DNA of 23,877 nt from a virus, in the IMG/VR virus record IMGVR_UViG_3300024306_000085, positions 1 through 23,877 of that record; one strand, given 5' to 3'. Numbering within the stretch: position 1 is the stretch's first letter; each line of letters starts with the position of its first letter. Below the pieces are notes generated by a model, which saw only the letters and a list, made by a program, of their open reading frames with translations, made no database searches and had not been told where the DNA came from. Positions 6,422 through 12,254 of the stretch are shown in pieces. The translations under genes were made by a program, and so were the position numbers.

Positions 6422-7734
6422 TTGGCGGAACGGTTGAGAACTTGGCTGTACTTGCGTTGGATTGATCTCTGGCGGCGCTGCTGCTCTTGCGTTGGCGCCA
6501 GGCCAAGGTATTTACAGGTGTGGTCGTTCTTGAGAACAGTGATGGCAAAGCGCTTCCACGATGTGACCATGCTGTTGTGGCATGGCAGATCATCGAGATG
6601 ATCAGGAGGCACCTTGATCACGACACGGCGTAGGTTGTTGCCGCCGTGACGTGTGGTGCCATTGATGTAGAAGCGGATGCCGATACGGTTAAGAGCTTCA
6701 ATGATGGCCTCAGGAAGACCGCGCCCCACCCTGCCCCAGTAGCGGATTGATTGGATGAAGCGCTGCTTAAAATTTGCGCTTGACTGATCCGGCAAGGTGG
6801 CCAGCAGGAACTTCACAAAGGATTTCCAAGTGTGGCCGGGCGGGAGCCTAAAGGATTTGTAATCAAGTTGCTTGCCATAGGTGGCCATGAAGTTGGCACC
6901 GCCGACTCTGGCGCAAAGCCTTGCCCAGATCTGCGGGTCGATTACCCGATACATGGCAAGGCTGGATTTGGACTCTGACATAAACGGCGAGGCAACCCGC
7001 ATCTTCTTAATGGGGATGCCAGCCATGTAAAACACGTCGTACAGCTTGTTGTAATCCCACCCGAACTTGGCGTTTGCGGTCCAGATGTCCTCTGTTCGCC
7101 AGTCATAGATGGGATAGCAATTGTAAGTGTGTGCGGTGTTCTTCTTGGTCCACATGCGGCCAAGCATCGTCTCCTTGTCTTGGTTCAGGATCGCCCGGAA
7201 TCGGTTTAGCGACTCAACAGTGCGAATACCGATCAGGTTGGCGCACGGCTCACCCTGGCTGTACCACTCAGCGAACATGTCCCAAAAAGTGGCGTAGTCC
7301 ATGTTTTCAATGAACAGATCGCCAAAGGGCTGGTTCTGCAGGTTCACGATGTAATCCTGCTGCGGCATGGGCCGAATCCAGCGGTGACGGTCGGCCTCGC
7401 CCCAGCACTGCCAATCGATTTCGTAGGAGCTGACCGTGCAAGGCAACGTAATTGGAAGGCAGCACCAATAGATGTCGAGGATGTCTCGATTGGCCTCGAG
7501 GATGCGGTGCATGAACTCCTCGCTGTGGGTGTAGTTGGCTTCGTTGTCCATGATCTGGACGCCAACCTTGACCTGCAGCTTCCTGTCTCGGATGTAGTCG
7601 CAAACGAGATTCAAGAGAACGCCGCTGTCCTTGCCGCCCGAGAAGGAAACGTAGACCCGCTTGAAGTGGGCAAAGATGAAGTCCAGCCGCTCTATGGCGG
7701 CGTCATAGACGGATTGTTCGAGGTACTGGCGCAT
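6418..7734 (-). CDS. IbrA-like PAPS reductase-family protein (DUF3440)
   Basis: This is a 438-residue adenine-nucleotide alpha hydrolase-fold protein with the PP-loop SGGKDS at 32-37, as in PAPS reductases, DndC and tRNA thiolases. Downstream it has the features of the IbrA/DUF3440 family, such as WVRP-like WIRPMPQQDYIVNL, GIRTVESLNRFRA, NCYPIYDWRTEDIWTANAKFGWDYNKLYD and ASPFMSESKSSLAMYRVIDPQIWARL. IbrA and IbrB were described in E. coli as regulators of immunoglobulin-binding (eib) genes. Relatives are common in phages, but their substrates are unknown to me; the fold suggests ATP-driven activation or sulfur transfer, possibly on nucleic acid. It is the first gene of the leftward operon, diverging from the recE-like gene across a 77-bp region with tandem repeats. 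No clear ribosome binding site precedes the ATG. Confidence 0.85.
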   Translation of the reverse strand: MRQYLEQSVYDAAIERLDFIFAHFKRVYVSFSGGKDSGVLLNLVCDYIRDRKLQVKVGVQIMDNEANYTHSEEFMHRILEANRDILDIYWCCLPITLPCTVSSYEIDWQCWGEADRHRWIRPMPQQDYIVNLQNQPFGDLFIENMDYATFWDMFAEWYSQGEPCANLIGIRTVESLNRFRAILNQDKETMLGRMWTKKNTAHTYNCYPIYDWRTEDIWTANAKFGWDYNKLYDVFYMAGIPIKKMRVASPFMSESKSSLAMYRVIDPQIWARLCARVGGANFMATYGKQLDYKSFRLPPGHTWKSFVKFLLATLPDQSSANFKQRFIQSIRYWGRVGRGLPEAIIEALNRIGIRFYINGTTRHGGNNLRRVVIKVPPDHLDDLPCHNSMVTSWKRFAITVLKNDHTCKYLGLAPTQEQQRRQRSIQRKYSQVLNRSAK

Positions 7735-7811
7735 GGTGGGTGCCGTGGCCAGCCGAACCTAGCAGCATCTGGCCGCAAGTGCTAGCATCTGGCAGCAACC
7801 CGCAAGATCTT
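7735..7811. promoter_or_regulatory. Divergent promoter/operator region with a tandem repeat
   Basis: This 77-bp gap separates the leftward ibrA-like operon from the rightward recombination operon. AGCATCTGGCCGCAA (7764-7778) recurs as AGCATCTGGCAGCAA (7784-7798) with one mismatch and a 20-bp period, about two helical turns. The layout suits a repressor or activator that binds both copies on one face of the helix and controls both operons. No strong -10/-35 boxes stand out. Confidence 0.5.
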
Positions 7812-8651
7812 ATGGAAAACGCCGACTATCACCGGCATTGGGCGGTGAGCAAGTCCGGCCTTGATCAGATCGCTAAAAGCCCCCTCCACTACTGGGCACG
7901 CTTTCTAGATCCTGATCGAGTTTGGCCAGAGCCCACGCCATCAATGCGACTCGGCACTGCTCTCCACACCCACGTGCTCGAGCTGAGCAAATGGGATGAG
8001 CAAATCGCCGTTGCGCCCGGCGACATCAATCGCCGCACCAAAGAAGGGCGCGAGCAATGGGCAGCATTTGAAGCCGCTGCCAAGCGCAAGACGGTCATCA
8101 CCGCCGACGACGCCGCGCAGGTGCAGGCCATGGCCCGCTCGGTGTTTCGCCACCCTGCTGCAGCAATGCTGCTGGGGCTGCCGGGCAAGGCTGAAACCAC
8201 GCACATGTGGACGGATACCGCAACCGGGCTTGAGTGCAAATGCCGGCCAGACTGGCTGACCGATGACGGCAGCATCGTGGTGGATCTAAAGACCACCAAG
8301 GATGCGAGCCCGCGCGGGTTTAAGCAGAGCGTGGCCAACTATCGCTACCACGTGCAGGCTGCTTGGTATCTGCACGGGCTTGAGCAGGCCACCGGCAAGC
8401 GCCCGGATCAGTTCATCTTCATCTGCGTGGAATCAACTGCGCCGTATGCGTGCGCTGTGTATGCCGCCGATGCAGAGATGATCGAGCGCGGGCACGATCA
8501 GGCCATGCGCGATCTAGTCAAGCTCGCTGCGTGCAAGGCCGCTGATCACTGGCCGAGCTACAGCGATCAGATCGAAACGCTCAGCCTGCCGGGTTGGATG
8601 ACGGGCGCCACCAGCCAGCAGCAGGCCACCACTGAAATTGAGATGTACTAA
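7812..8651 (+). CDS. RecE-like exonuclease, PD-(D/E)XK family
   Basis: This is a 279-residue protein starting at MENADYHRHWAVSKSGLDQI (7812); an in-frame ATG at 7740 lies in the operator region and gives a low-complexity leader. The pattern 'YH....VSKSGLDQIAKSPLHYW', then SMRLGTALHTHVLE, then CKCRPDWL..DGSIVVDLKTTKDASPRGF and YHVQAAWYL, is that of the exodeoxyribonuclease VIII/RecE-like nuclease domain (DUF3799 type). These enzymes resect double-stranded ends to give 3' overhangs. The catalytic Asp is in PDWL, and the D-x-K core is in VDLKTT. It is followed without a gap by a RecT-like gene, so the two probably form a single-strand-annealing recombination pair. Confidence 0.85.
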   Translation: MENADYHRHWAVSKSGLDQIAKSPLHYWARFLDPDRVWPEPTPSMRLGTALHTHVLELSKWDEQIAVAPGDINRRTKEGREQWAAFEAAAKRKTVITADDAAQVQAMARSVFRHPAAAMLLGLPGKAETTHMWTDTATGLECKCRPDWLTDDGSIVVDLKTTKDASPRGFKQSVANYRYHVQAAWYLHGLEQATGKRPDQFIFICVESTAPYACAVYAADAEMIERGHDQAMRDLVKLAACKAADHWPSYSDQIETLSLPGWMTGATSQQQATTEIEMY

Positions 8652-9320
8652 ATGGACGCACAATCTGCCATCACAACCCAACCATCAGGCTCAGTGTTCT
8701 CTGGCATCCAAGCCTTTGAGGATGCGCAGCGGATCGCCAAGGCGCTTGCCAGCAGCACGTTGATCCCGCCGCAGTTCCAAGGTCAGCAGGGCTTTGCGAA
8801 TTGCCTGGTGGCGCTCGAGATCGCCAACCGAATGGGCATCAGCCCGTTTCTGGCCATGCAGCACCTGCATGTGATCCATGGGCGCCCCAGCTGGAGTAGC
8901 AGTTTCATCATTGCGATGGTGAATGGCTGCGGCCGGTTCAGCCCATTGCGGTTTGAGCTCAGCGGCCAAGGCGATTCGCTCGCTTGCTATGCGGTCGCTA
9001 AGGATCTCGCCAGCGGCCAGGAGCTGAAGGGCCCCACCATCACGATGGCAATGGCCAAGAAAGAAGGATGGGCCACCAAGACCGGTAGCAAGTGGCTGAC
9101 CATGCCGGAGCTGATGATCCGTTACCGCGCCGCGGCCTTCTGGGGCAGGCTGTACGCCAGCGACATGCTGCTCGGGATGCAGAGCCAAGAAGAGGTGCTG
9201 GATGTGCAGCCGGTCACTGTGACCGAAACCAGCGTGGCGGATCTCAATGCTGCCATCGCCCAGCCTGCACCCGAACCTGTTGCTCCATCAGTGGAGGCCG
9301 ATCAGGATGAGCTCTTCTGA
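8652..9320 (+). CDS. RecT-like single-strand annealing protein
   Basis: This 222-residue protein starts immediately after the exonuclease stop. FQGQQGFANCLVALEIANRMGISPFLAMQHL followed by HGRPSWSSSFIIAMVNGCGRFSPLRFE, PTITMAMAKKEGWATKTGSKWLTMPELMIRYRAAAFW and YASDMLLGMQSQEE is the pattern of a phage family that sits next to RecE-like nucleases. I regard it as a divergent RecT-superfamily annealing protein. The C-terminal 30 residues are a Pro/Ala-rich linker ending in EADQDELF, resembling the acidic, Phe-ended tail of single-strand-binding proteins. The last 14 bp overlap the next gene. The role follows from neighbourhood and pattern; I cannot confirm the fold. Confidence 0.75.
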   Translation: MDAQSAITTQPSGSVFSGIQAFEDAQRIAKALASSTLIPPQFQGQQGFANCLVALEIANRMGISPFLAMQHLHVIHGRPSWSSSFIIAMVNGCGRFSPLRFELSGQGDSLACYAVAKDLASGQELKGPTITMAMAKKEGWATKTGSKWLTMPELMIRYRAAAFWGRLYASDMLLGMQSQEEVLDVQPVTVTETSVADLNAAIAQPAPEPVAPSVEADQDELF

Positions 9321-9498
9321 GTATCTGACCGCACCGCAGCTTGCGCAGCGATGGGGCTTGCACCGCGACACGTTGAAGCGCTGGCGTGATGCCGGCAAGG
9401 GCCCTGCTTATTTCCGCACGCCCGGTTTCGTGCTCTACCCCTTGGCCGAGGTGGAGCGCTACGAACAGGCCAACACCATTACCCCCGGACAATCATGA
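9307..9498 (+). CDS. Small MerR/Xis-type helix-turn-helix protein
   Basis: This is a 63-residue protein starting at MSSSEYLTAPQLAQRWGLHRDTLKRW. The 'yLT..eLA.rw.l...TL.rWR..GkGP.yfr.gg...Y...ev..y' plan is that of helix-turn-helix_17/excisionase-like DNA-binding proteins, complete with the turn and wing (GPAYFRTPGFVLYPLAEVERYE). It overlaps the recT-like gene by 14 bp and the following gene by 4 bp, so it belongs to the recombination operon. It could be a transcriptional regulator or a recombination directionality factor. No integrase is in the window to support the latter. Confidence 0.75.
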   Translation: MSSSEYLTAPQLAQRWGLHRDTLKRWRDAGKGPAYFRTPGFVLYPLAEVERYEQANTITPGQS

Positions 9499-9830
9499 GC
9501 TTCAAACTGAATCTGAGCATCTTCAAGAGCACCAAGCCCGACTCAAAGGTGGATTTCAGCGGAATGATGAACGTGAAGGTCGAAGAGCTCGATGCCTTCT
9601 GCGCGTTTGTGATGAGCCAGACGCCGGATCAGTACGGCTCGGTGCAGGTGCCGATCAGCGGCTGGAAGAAGACCAGCCAGAAGGGGCTGGCGTATGTCAG
9701 TGCTGTTGCCCAGCCGCCTCGTGATTGGGTGCCGCCTGCATCTGCTGCTCAGGTGACCGCCGCGGCTCAGAATCTGGCAGCCGCCACCGATGGCGTGGTG
9801 AGCGAGTTCACTGAGGCGGATCTTTTCTAG
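9495..9830 (+). CDS. Small recombination-operon protein with SSB-like tail
   Basis: This is a 111-residue protein of unknown family. It starts at an ATGA overlap with the HTH gene. Residues 1-75 look like a compact, mostly beta domain (FKLNLSIFKS, GSVQVPISGWKKTSQKGLAYVSAVAQ). An Ala-rich linker and a final SEFTEADLF follow. A beta domain, flexible linker and acidic Phe-ended tail is the layout of bacterial single-strand-binding proteins. The position behind a RecE/RecT-like pair fits a ssDNA-binding role. That is inference; the sequence shows no clear OB-fold signature. Its 3' end overlaps the convergent gene at 9808 by 23 bp. Confidence 0.6.
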   Translation: MSFKLNLSIFKSTKPDSKVDFSGMMNVKVEELDAFCAFVMSQTPDQYGSVQVPISGWKKTSQKGLAYVSAVAQPPRDWVPPASAAQVTAAAQNLAAATDGVVSEFTEADLF

Positions 9831-10032
9831 GCCAGCCCATCAGCTCGCACTCAAGGCGAGCGATCTCGTTAACGGCCTGCTGCAGCAGCTGCTGCTGATA
9901 GCAGGCTTGCTTGAGCAATGCTGCTGCCATGAAGCCTGCATCCTCGCTTGCAATGAGGGTGCGGGCTTGTTTTTCGATCTGAAATTGCTGCTCGGTGGTG
10001 AGCTCTACCACCATCCACTCCCCGAAGTTCAT
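9808..10032 (-). CDS. NblA-like phycobilisome degradation protein (candidate)
   Basis: This is a 74-residue, all-helical protein, or 68 residues from the internal ATG at 10014. The start of the core, ELTTEQQFQIEKQA, resembles the NblA/ycf18 opening 'ELTPEQQFsl+.f'. The later AAALLKQACYQQQLLQQ resembles 'AqeLLv+ly.q.m.qq.l', the second helix of NblA. NblA binds phycobilisomes and delivers them to Clp protease. Cyanophages such as Ma-LMM01 carry nblA. Against this, the middle 'SR.QA' segment differs, and the C-terminus (ECELMGWPRKDPPQ) is longer than usual. It is a lone leftward gene wedged between two rightward operons, like an auxiliary metabolic gene. The coding frame is credible; the NblA identity is moderate. 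Confidence 0.5.
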   Translation of the reverse strand: MNFGEWMVVELTTEQQFQIEKQARTLIASEDAGFMAAALLKQACYQQQLLQQAVNEIARLECELMGWPRKDPPQ

Positions 10033-10068
10033 TGTGCCATAGTGACGGGGTACAGGTTCAGGTTACCT
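10033..10068. promoter_or_regulatory. Short divergent spacer
   Basis: This 36-bp spacer lies between the leftward NblA-like gene and the rightward zinc-ribbon gene. It contains GGTACAGGTTCAGGTTACC (10049-10067), in which CAGGTT is repeated at a 6-bp step and the ends (GGTA/TACC) are inverted. It is too short for two full promoters, so one of them must overlap a coding region. Confidence 0.35.
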
Positions 10069-10302
10069 ATGGAGTGCCCGCGTTGCGGTAGCAGTGAGAT
10101 AAGGGCGATCAGCACCAATGGGAAGGAAGCCGACAAAGTGACGCGTCAACGGAGGTGCGTGCAGTGCAGGCATGTTTGGTACACGGTGGAACTGCCGGTA
10201 CACGTGGCCGTGATCGGCTGGCAGCGCACGCCGGATACCAATAAGAGCGTGCCGGTGCTGCGCGTGCCGGTGGACCTCGCGGTCGGCAGTCAGGCAGTGT
10301 GA
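10069..10302 (+). CDS. Zinc-ribbon protein, NrdR-N-terminus-like
   Basis: This 77-residue protein opens with MECPRCGSSEI and has a second cysteine pair, CVQC (30-33), after a basic stretch KVTRQRRC. This C-x2-C...C-x2-C ribbon with an intervening RRRxC resembles the zinc ribbon of NrdR ('CP.CG....V...R....iRRRReC..C'). The ATP-cone that NrdR uses to sense dATP is missing, and a short C-terminal part follows (YTVELPVHVAVIGWQ). Such stand-alone ribbons occur in phages as small DNA- or RNA-binding regulators. A role in transcription control is plausible. The start at 10069 is chosen because the ribbon begins there; upstream in-frame codons run antisense to the NblA-like gene. Confidence 0.7.
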   Translation: MECPRCGSSEIRAISTNGKEADKVTRQRRCVQCRHVWYTVELPVHVAVIGWQRTPDTNKSVPVLRVPVDLAVGSQAV

Positions 10303-10384
10303 AGAACTGTCACAGGCTGCTAGCAGGGTGAACCGTCGACGGGGCATACTAACGGCACGCCCGCAAGGGCATCGCAACCAACCC
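10303..10384. other. Intergenic spacer with two small hairpins
   Basis: TGTGA (10298-10302) and TCACA (10310-10314) are inverted around seven bases, overlapping the stop codon of the zinc-ribbon gene. The arms match the CRP consensus, but the spacer is one base longer than the six expected. GCCC-GCAA-GGGC (10359-10370) is a short stem with a GNRA-type loop, 14 bp before the next ATG. Either could act as an operator, attenuator or RNA element. No T-run follows, so I do not call a terminator. Confidence 0.3.
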
Positions 10385-10579
10385 ATGATCACCACCACTC
10401 TTTTGGTGATCTGGAAGCTGCTCCTACCGCTGCTGTTCGTAGTGGCGGTAATCGACTGGATCACAGCTTCTGACGATCGCCGCATCAGCATCCTGCGCCG
10501 CGCTGGCCTCAGCCAGCAGCAGATCGCAGCCCGTCTCAACCTATCCCGCTATCGCGTCCGTCGGGCGCTTGCCTCATGA
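10385..10579 (+). CDS. Membrane-anchored helix-turn-helix protein
   Basis: This is a 64-residue protein starting at MITTTLLVIWKLLLPLLFVV (10385). Residues 3-25 form one strongly hydrophobic segment that should span the membrane. After a short charged linker (TASDDRRISILRRAG), LSQQQIAARLNLSRYRVRRAL (43-63) is a clear helix-turn-helix of the resolvase/Trp-repressor type. The predicted layout is membrane anchor first, DNA-binding domain at the C-terminus. It overlaps the next gene by 4 bp and heads the cluster of small genes. The role is unknown; membrane tethering of phage DNA or a membrane-linked regulator are possibilities. Confidence 0.7.
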   Translation: MITTTLLVIWKLLLPLLFVVAVIDWITASDDRRISILRRAGLSQQQIAARLNLSRYRVRRALAS

Positions 10580-10704
10580 TCAACCGCATTAACAACGCCA
10601 TCTGCCTGCTGATCGCCGCGGCCGTGTTCGCGATGATCGGCATCGAATCCGGCGCACATCACAGTTCCACCCATTCCGGCACGCAGCAGGTGGTGCGGAA
10701 ATGA
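10576..10704 (+). CDS. 42-residue membrane peptide
   Basis: A short frame of 42 codons begins MINRINNAICLLIAAAVFAM and ends GTQQVVRK. Residues 8-22 form a transmembrane-length hydrophobic stretch (ICLLIAAAVFAMIGI) followed by a polar His/Ser-rich tail. It starts in an ATGA overlap with the HTH gene and ends in a TGA/ATG overlap with the next gene. That exact nesting in a gapless array is the main support for its being real. The function is unknown. Confidence 0.55.
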   Translation: MINRINNAICLLIAAAVFAMIGIESGAHHSSTHSGTQQVVRK

Positions 10705-10877
10705 CTAAACCCCGCCGCTACTACTTTCGCATCGAGAGCGCCAACGTGTACGAGTGCGTTACGGCCCATAGCCTGACCGAAGCAAAACTGATCGCGGCAG
10801 ATCACTGGCTGCCGTGGTGGTCAGAGCTCGAGTGGATCAACGTCGAAACCGTCACCGAAAGCATCATCCATGGGTAA
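10701..10877 (+). CDS. 58-residue hypothetical phage protein
   Basis: A 58-codon frame starts MTKPRRYYFRIESANVYECV and is rich in aromatic residues (ADHWLPWWSELEWINVE). It overlaps the preceding membrane peptide by 4 bp and the following gene by 8 bp. No motif is recognised. The composition suggests a small folded soluble protein. Confidence 0.55.
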   Translation: MTKPRRYYFRIESANVYECVTAHSLTEAKLIAADHWLPWWSELEWINVETVTESIIHG

Positions 10878-11103
10878 GGAAGTCGCTGCCTTCCAATGGC
10901 GCACCGATCCTGAGCAGGTCGGCAACTATGGCGAAGGTGTCAGCCGCCCGCGCCACAATGCTCGCGTGCGTGATTACACCGTCATCGTCTACCCCAAAGG
11001 CGCACGGCCAGTCACGTGGTACACCCGCGCCGAATCCAAACGCGCTGCTGAGCGCTATGCCCGCAACCGCTGGCCAGATGCCGCTGCAGTGGAGGTGGCG
11101 TGA
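10870..11103 (+). CDS. Hypothetical phage protein, 77 residues
   Basis: Starts MGKEVAAFQWRTDPEQVGNY. A central beta-like segment (VRDYTVIVYPKGARPVTWYT) is followed by a helical, basic stretch (AESKRAAERYARNRW), a plan common to small phage proteins of unknown role. It is nested by short overlaps with both neighbours (8 bp and 4 bp). No catalytic motif is visible. Confidence 0.62.
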   Translation: MGKEVAAFQWRTDPEQVGNYGEGVSRPRHNARVRDYTVIVYPKGARPVTWYTRAESKRAAERYARNRWPDAAAVEVA

Positions 11104-11288
11104 GCACCATCCGCGACCGCATCAATCAGTTGATCACAGACTCCGGCGCATACCAGCAAGGGCGGCAGGATGAGCGCGAGCGCCTGCAGCATCTGATCGA
11201 TTTCAGAATCCAGCAGCTTCGTGCCATACCCCGCACTCAGCAGCTCTGCGCTGAGCTGCTCCACATTCGCCAACAACTCGAACCATGA
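11100..11288 (+). CDS. Small coiled-coil-like phage protein, 62 residues
   Basis: This gene starts at a GTG that overlaps the previous stop (GTGA). The whole chain is predicted helical and charged (GRQDERERLQHLIDFRIQQL, ELLHIRQQLEP), so it may form a coiled coil or helical hairpin. It overlaps the next gene by 4 bp. No family is recognised. Confidence 0.55.
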   Translation: MSTIRDRINQLITDSGAYQQGRQDERERLQHLIDFRIQQLRAIPRTQQLCAELLHIRQQLEP

Positions 11289-11554
11289 GCGAAGCAGTCA
11301 AGCTCGACCAGATGCGCGCCGACATGATGGAGGCGCTCTACCAACGCAGCGGCCGCACCTGCTGCACCTACACCGGCCTGTGGCAGGAGTTTGCCCTTGA
11401 TCTGGCTGCTAACTTCCGCGACAGCAGCTATCCCGATCTGTTCGCTCGCGTGTGCTGCGCGATGGATGAGGCAGAGTCGGTGATGACGGAGAAGAACGCC
11501 CAGCGCGCGATCCAGGTCTGCCGTCAGGAGCTGCTGGGAGATAAATGGGGATGA
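11285..11554 (+). CDS. Hypothetical phage protein, 89 residues
   Basis: Starts MSEAVKLDQMRADMMEALYQ at a 4-bp overlap. It contains SGRTCCTYTGLWQEFALDLA, NFRDSSYPDLFARVCCAMDE and MTEKNAQRAIQVCRQELL. The conserved look of 'SGRT..TYTGLW.E.ALDLA..FRDSSYPDLF' suggests a distinct phage protein family. I do not know its role. It is helical, cysteine-rich for its size, and has no membrane segment. Confidence 0.62.
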   Translation: MSEAVKLDQMRADMMEALYQRSGRTCCTYTGLWQEFALDLAANFRDSSYPDLFARVCCAMDEAESVMTEKNAQRAIQVCRQELLGDKWG

Positions 11555-11898
11555 AGGCCGATACGTTCACGGCGCCCGGCCTGCTGGTCGTGCGCCAGTG
11601 GGATCGGTGGAATGGTGCGCTGTTCATCGCTTGGAAGCCGAACGTGAGCATGGCCTTCCGGGAGCGCAAGCTGTTATTGAAGTTTGTGGCGTGGCCGATC
11701 AAGACACCCACCGGCGACCGCTTCCGCGAATGGCTGAACAGTTTTGAGCAGCAGCCACACGCAACGGAGCCTTTAACAAGCGCGCCTGTTGTTCAAGGTG
11801 ATGAAGCCAGCCTTTCACAAGAATTGCTAGCCACCGGCTTCGGACCTGAGTGCCACGACGAAGAAGATCCAGCACTCAGCACCAAGATGATCATCTGA
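11545..11898 (+). CDS. Hypothetical phage protein, 117 residues
   Basis: Starts MGMKADTFTAPGLLVVRQWD. The ATG at 11545 has GGGAG five bases upstream; the second ATG at 11551 makes the usual 4-bp ATGA overlap, so either may be used. The first half is a compact domain (RWNGALFIAWKPNVSMAFRERKLLLKFVAW). The second half is low-complexity and acidic (ECHDEEDPALSTKMII) and may be disordered. No family is recognised. Confidence 0.58.
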   Translation: MGMKADTFTAPGLLVVRQWDRWNGALFIAWKPNVSMAFRERKLLLKFVAWPIKTPTGDRFREWLNSFEQQPHATEPLTSAPVVQGDEASLSQELLATGFGPECHDEEDPALSTKMII

Positions 11899-11927
11899 CC
11901 CAGAAGATCTACACACTTCTCTTCCTC

Positions 11928-12254
11928 ATGACTAACAACATCTACCCACCCGATCACCTCCTTAAAAAGTGGGAGGAATTGATCATCGATGAAGAACAAA
12001 ATGTCGATCTGGTGCTGTACGAAGCCTTCCAAGCTGGCGCTGATCAGGAGCTGGAGGCGTGTTGTGAGTGGTTCATTCGGGACTGGACGGACATTGAGAC
12101 CGCTGACAGGCTCCGCGCCGCCCGACGCCCCAAACCGCCGAGCTTGAAGGAGCAGGCGCTTGAGGCGTTGCGTGAAGCTGAATCCAGCGGGTGCCTTTAT
12201 GCCAACGGTCGCAGTGACACCATCCGCCGCGCATTGGAGCAACTCGATGACTGA
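11928..12254 (+). CDS. Cyanophage-type small protein (ACCEW/RAARRPKPPSLK family)
   Basis: This is a 108-residue protein starting MTNNIYPPDHLLKKWEE. The blocks FQAGADQELEACCEWF, LRAARRPKPPSLKEQALEAL and SDTIRRALEQL are a combination I recognise from many uncharacterised proteins of Synechococcus and their phages. The first part is acidic, the middle basic and the end helical. It overlaps the next gene by 8 bp. An upstream in-frame ATG exists but adds an unconvincing leader overlapping the previous gene. The function is unknown; its main value is as a marker of a picocyanobacterial host. Confidence 0.7.
   Translation: MTNNIYPPDHLLKKWEELIIDEEQNVDLVLYEAFQAGADQELEACCEWFIRDWTDIETADRLRAARRPKPPSLKEQALEALREAESSGCLYANGRSDTIRRALEQLDD

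Noticed and set aside
4884-7734. A complete DNA phosphorothioation (Dnd/Ssp) system
   Set aside because: Only the PP-loop and ParB-like themes are shared; no DndA/SspA desulfurase, DndD/SspC ATPase or DndE/SspB-type gene is present.
9907-10068. Upstream extension of the zinc-ribbon gene
   Set aside because: It is antisense to the NblA-like gene, and the ribbon starts exactly at MECPRCG.
10298-10314. A true CRP site or a terminator
   Set aside because: The spacer is seven bases instead of six and no T-run follows, so only an inverted repeat is reported.
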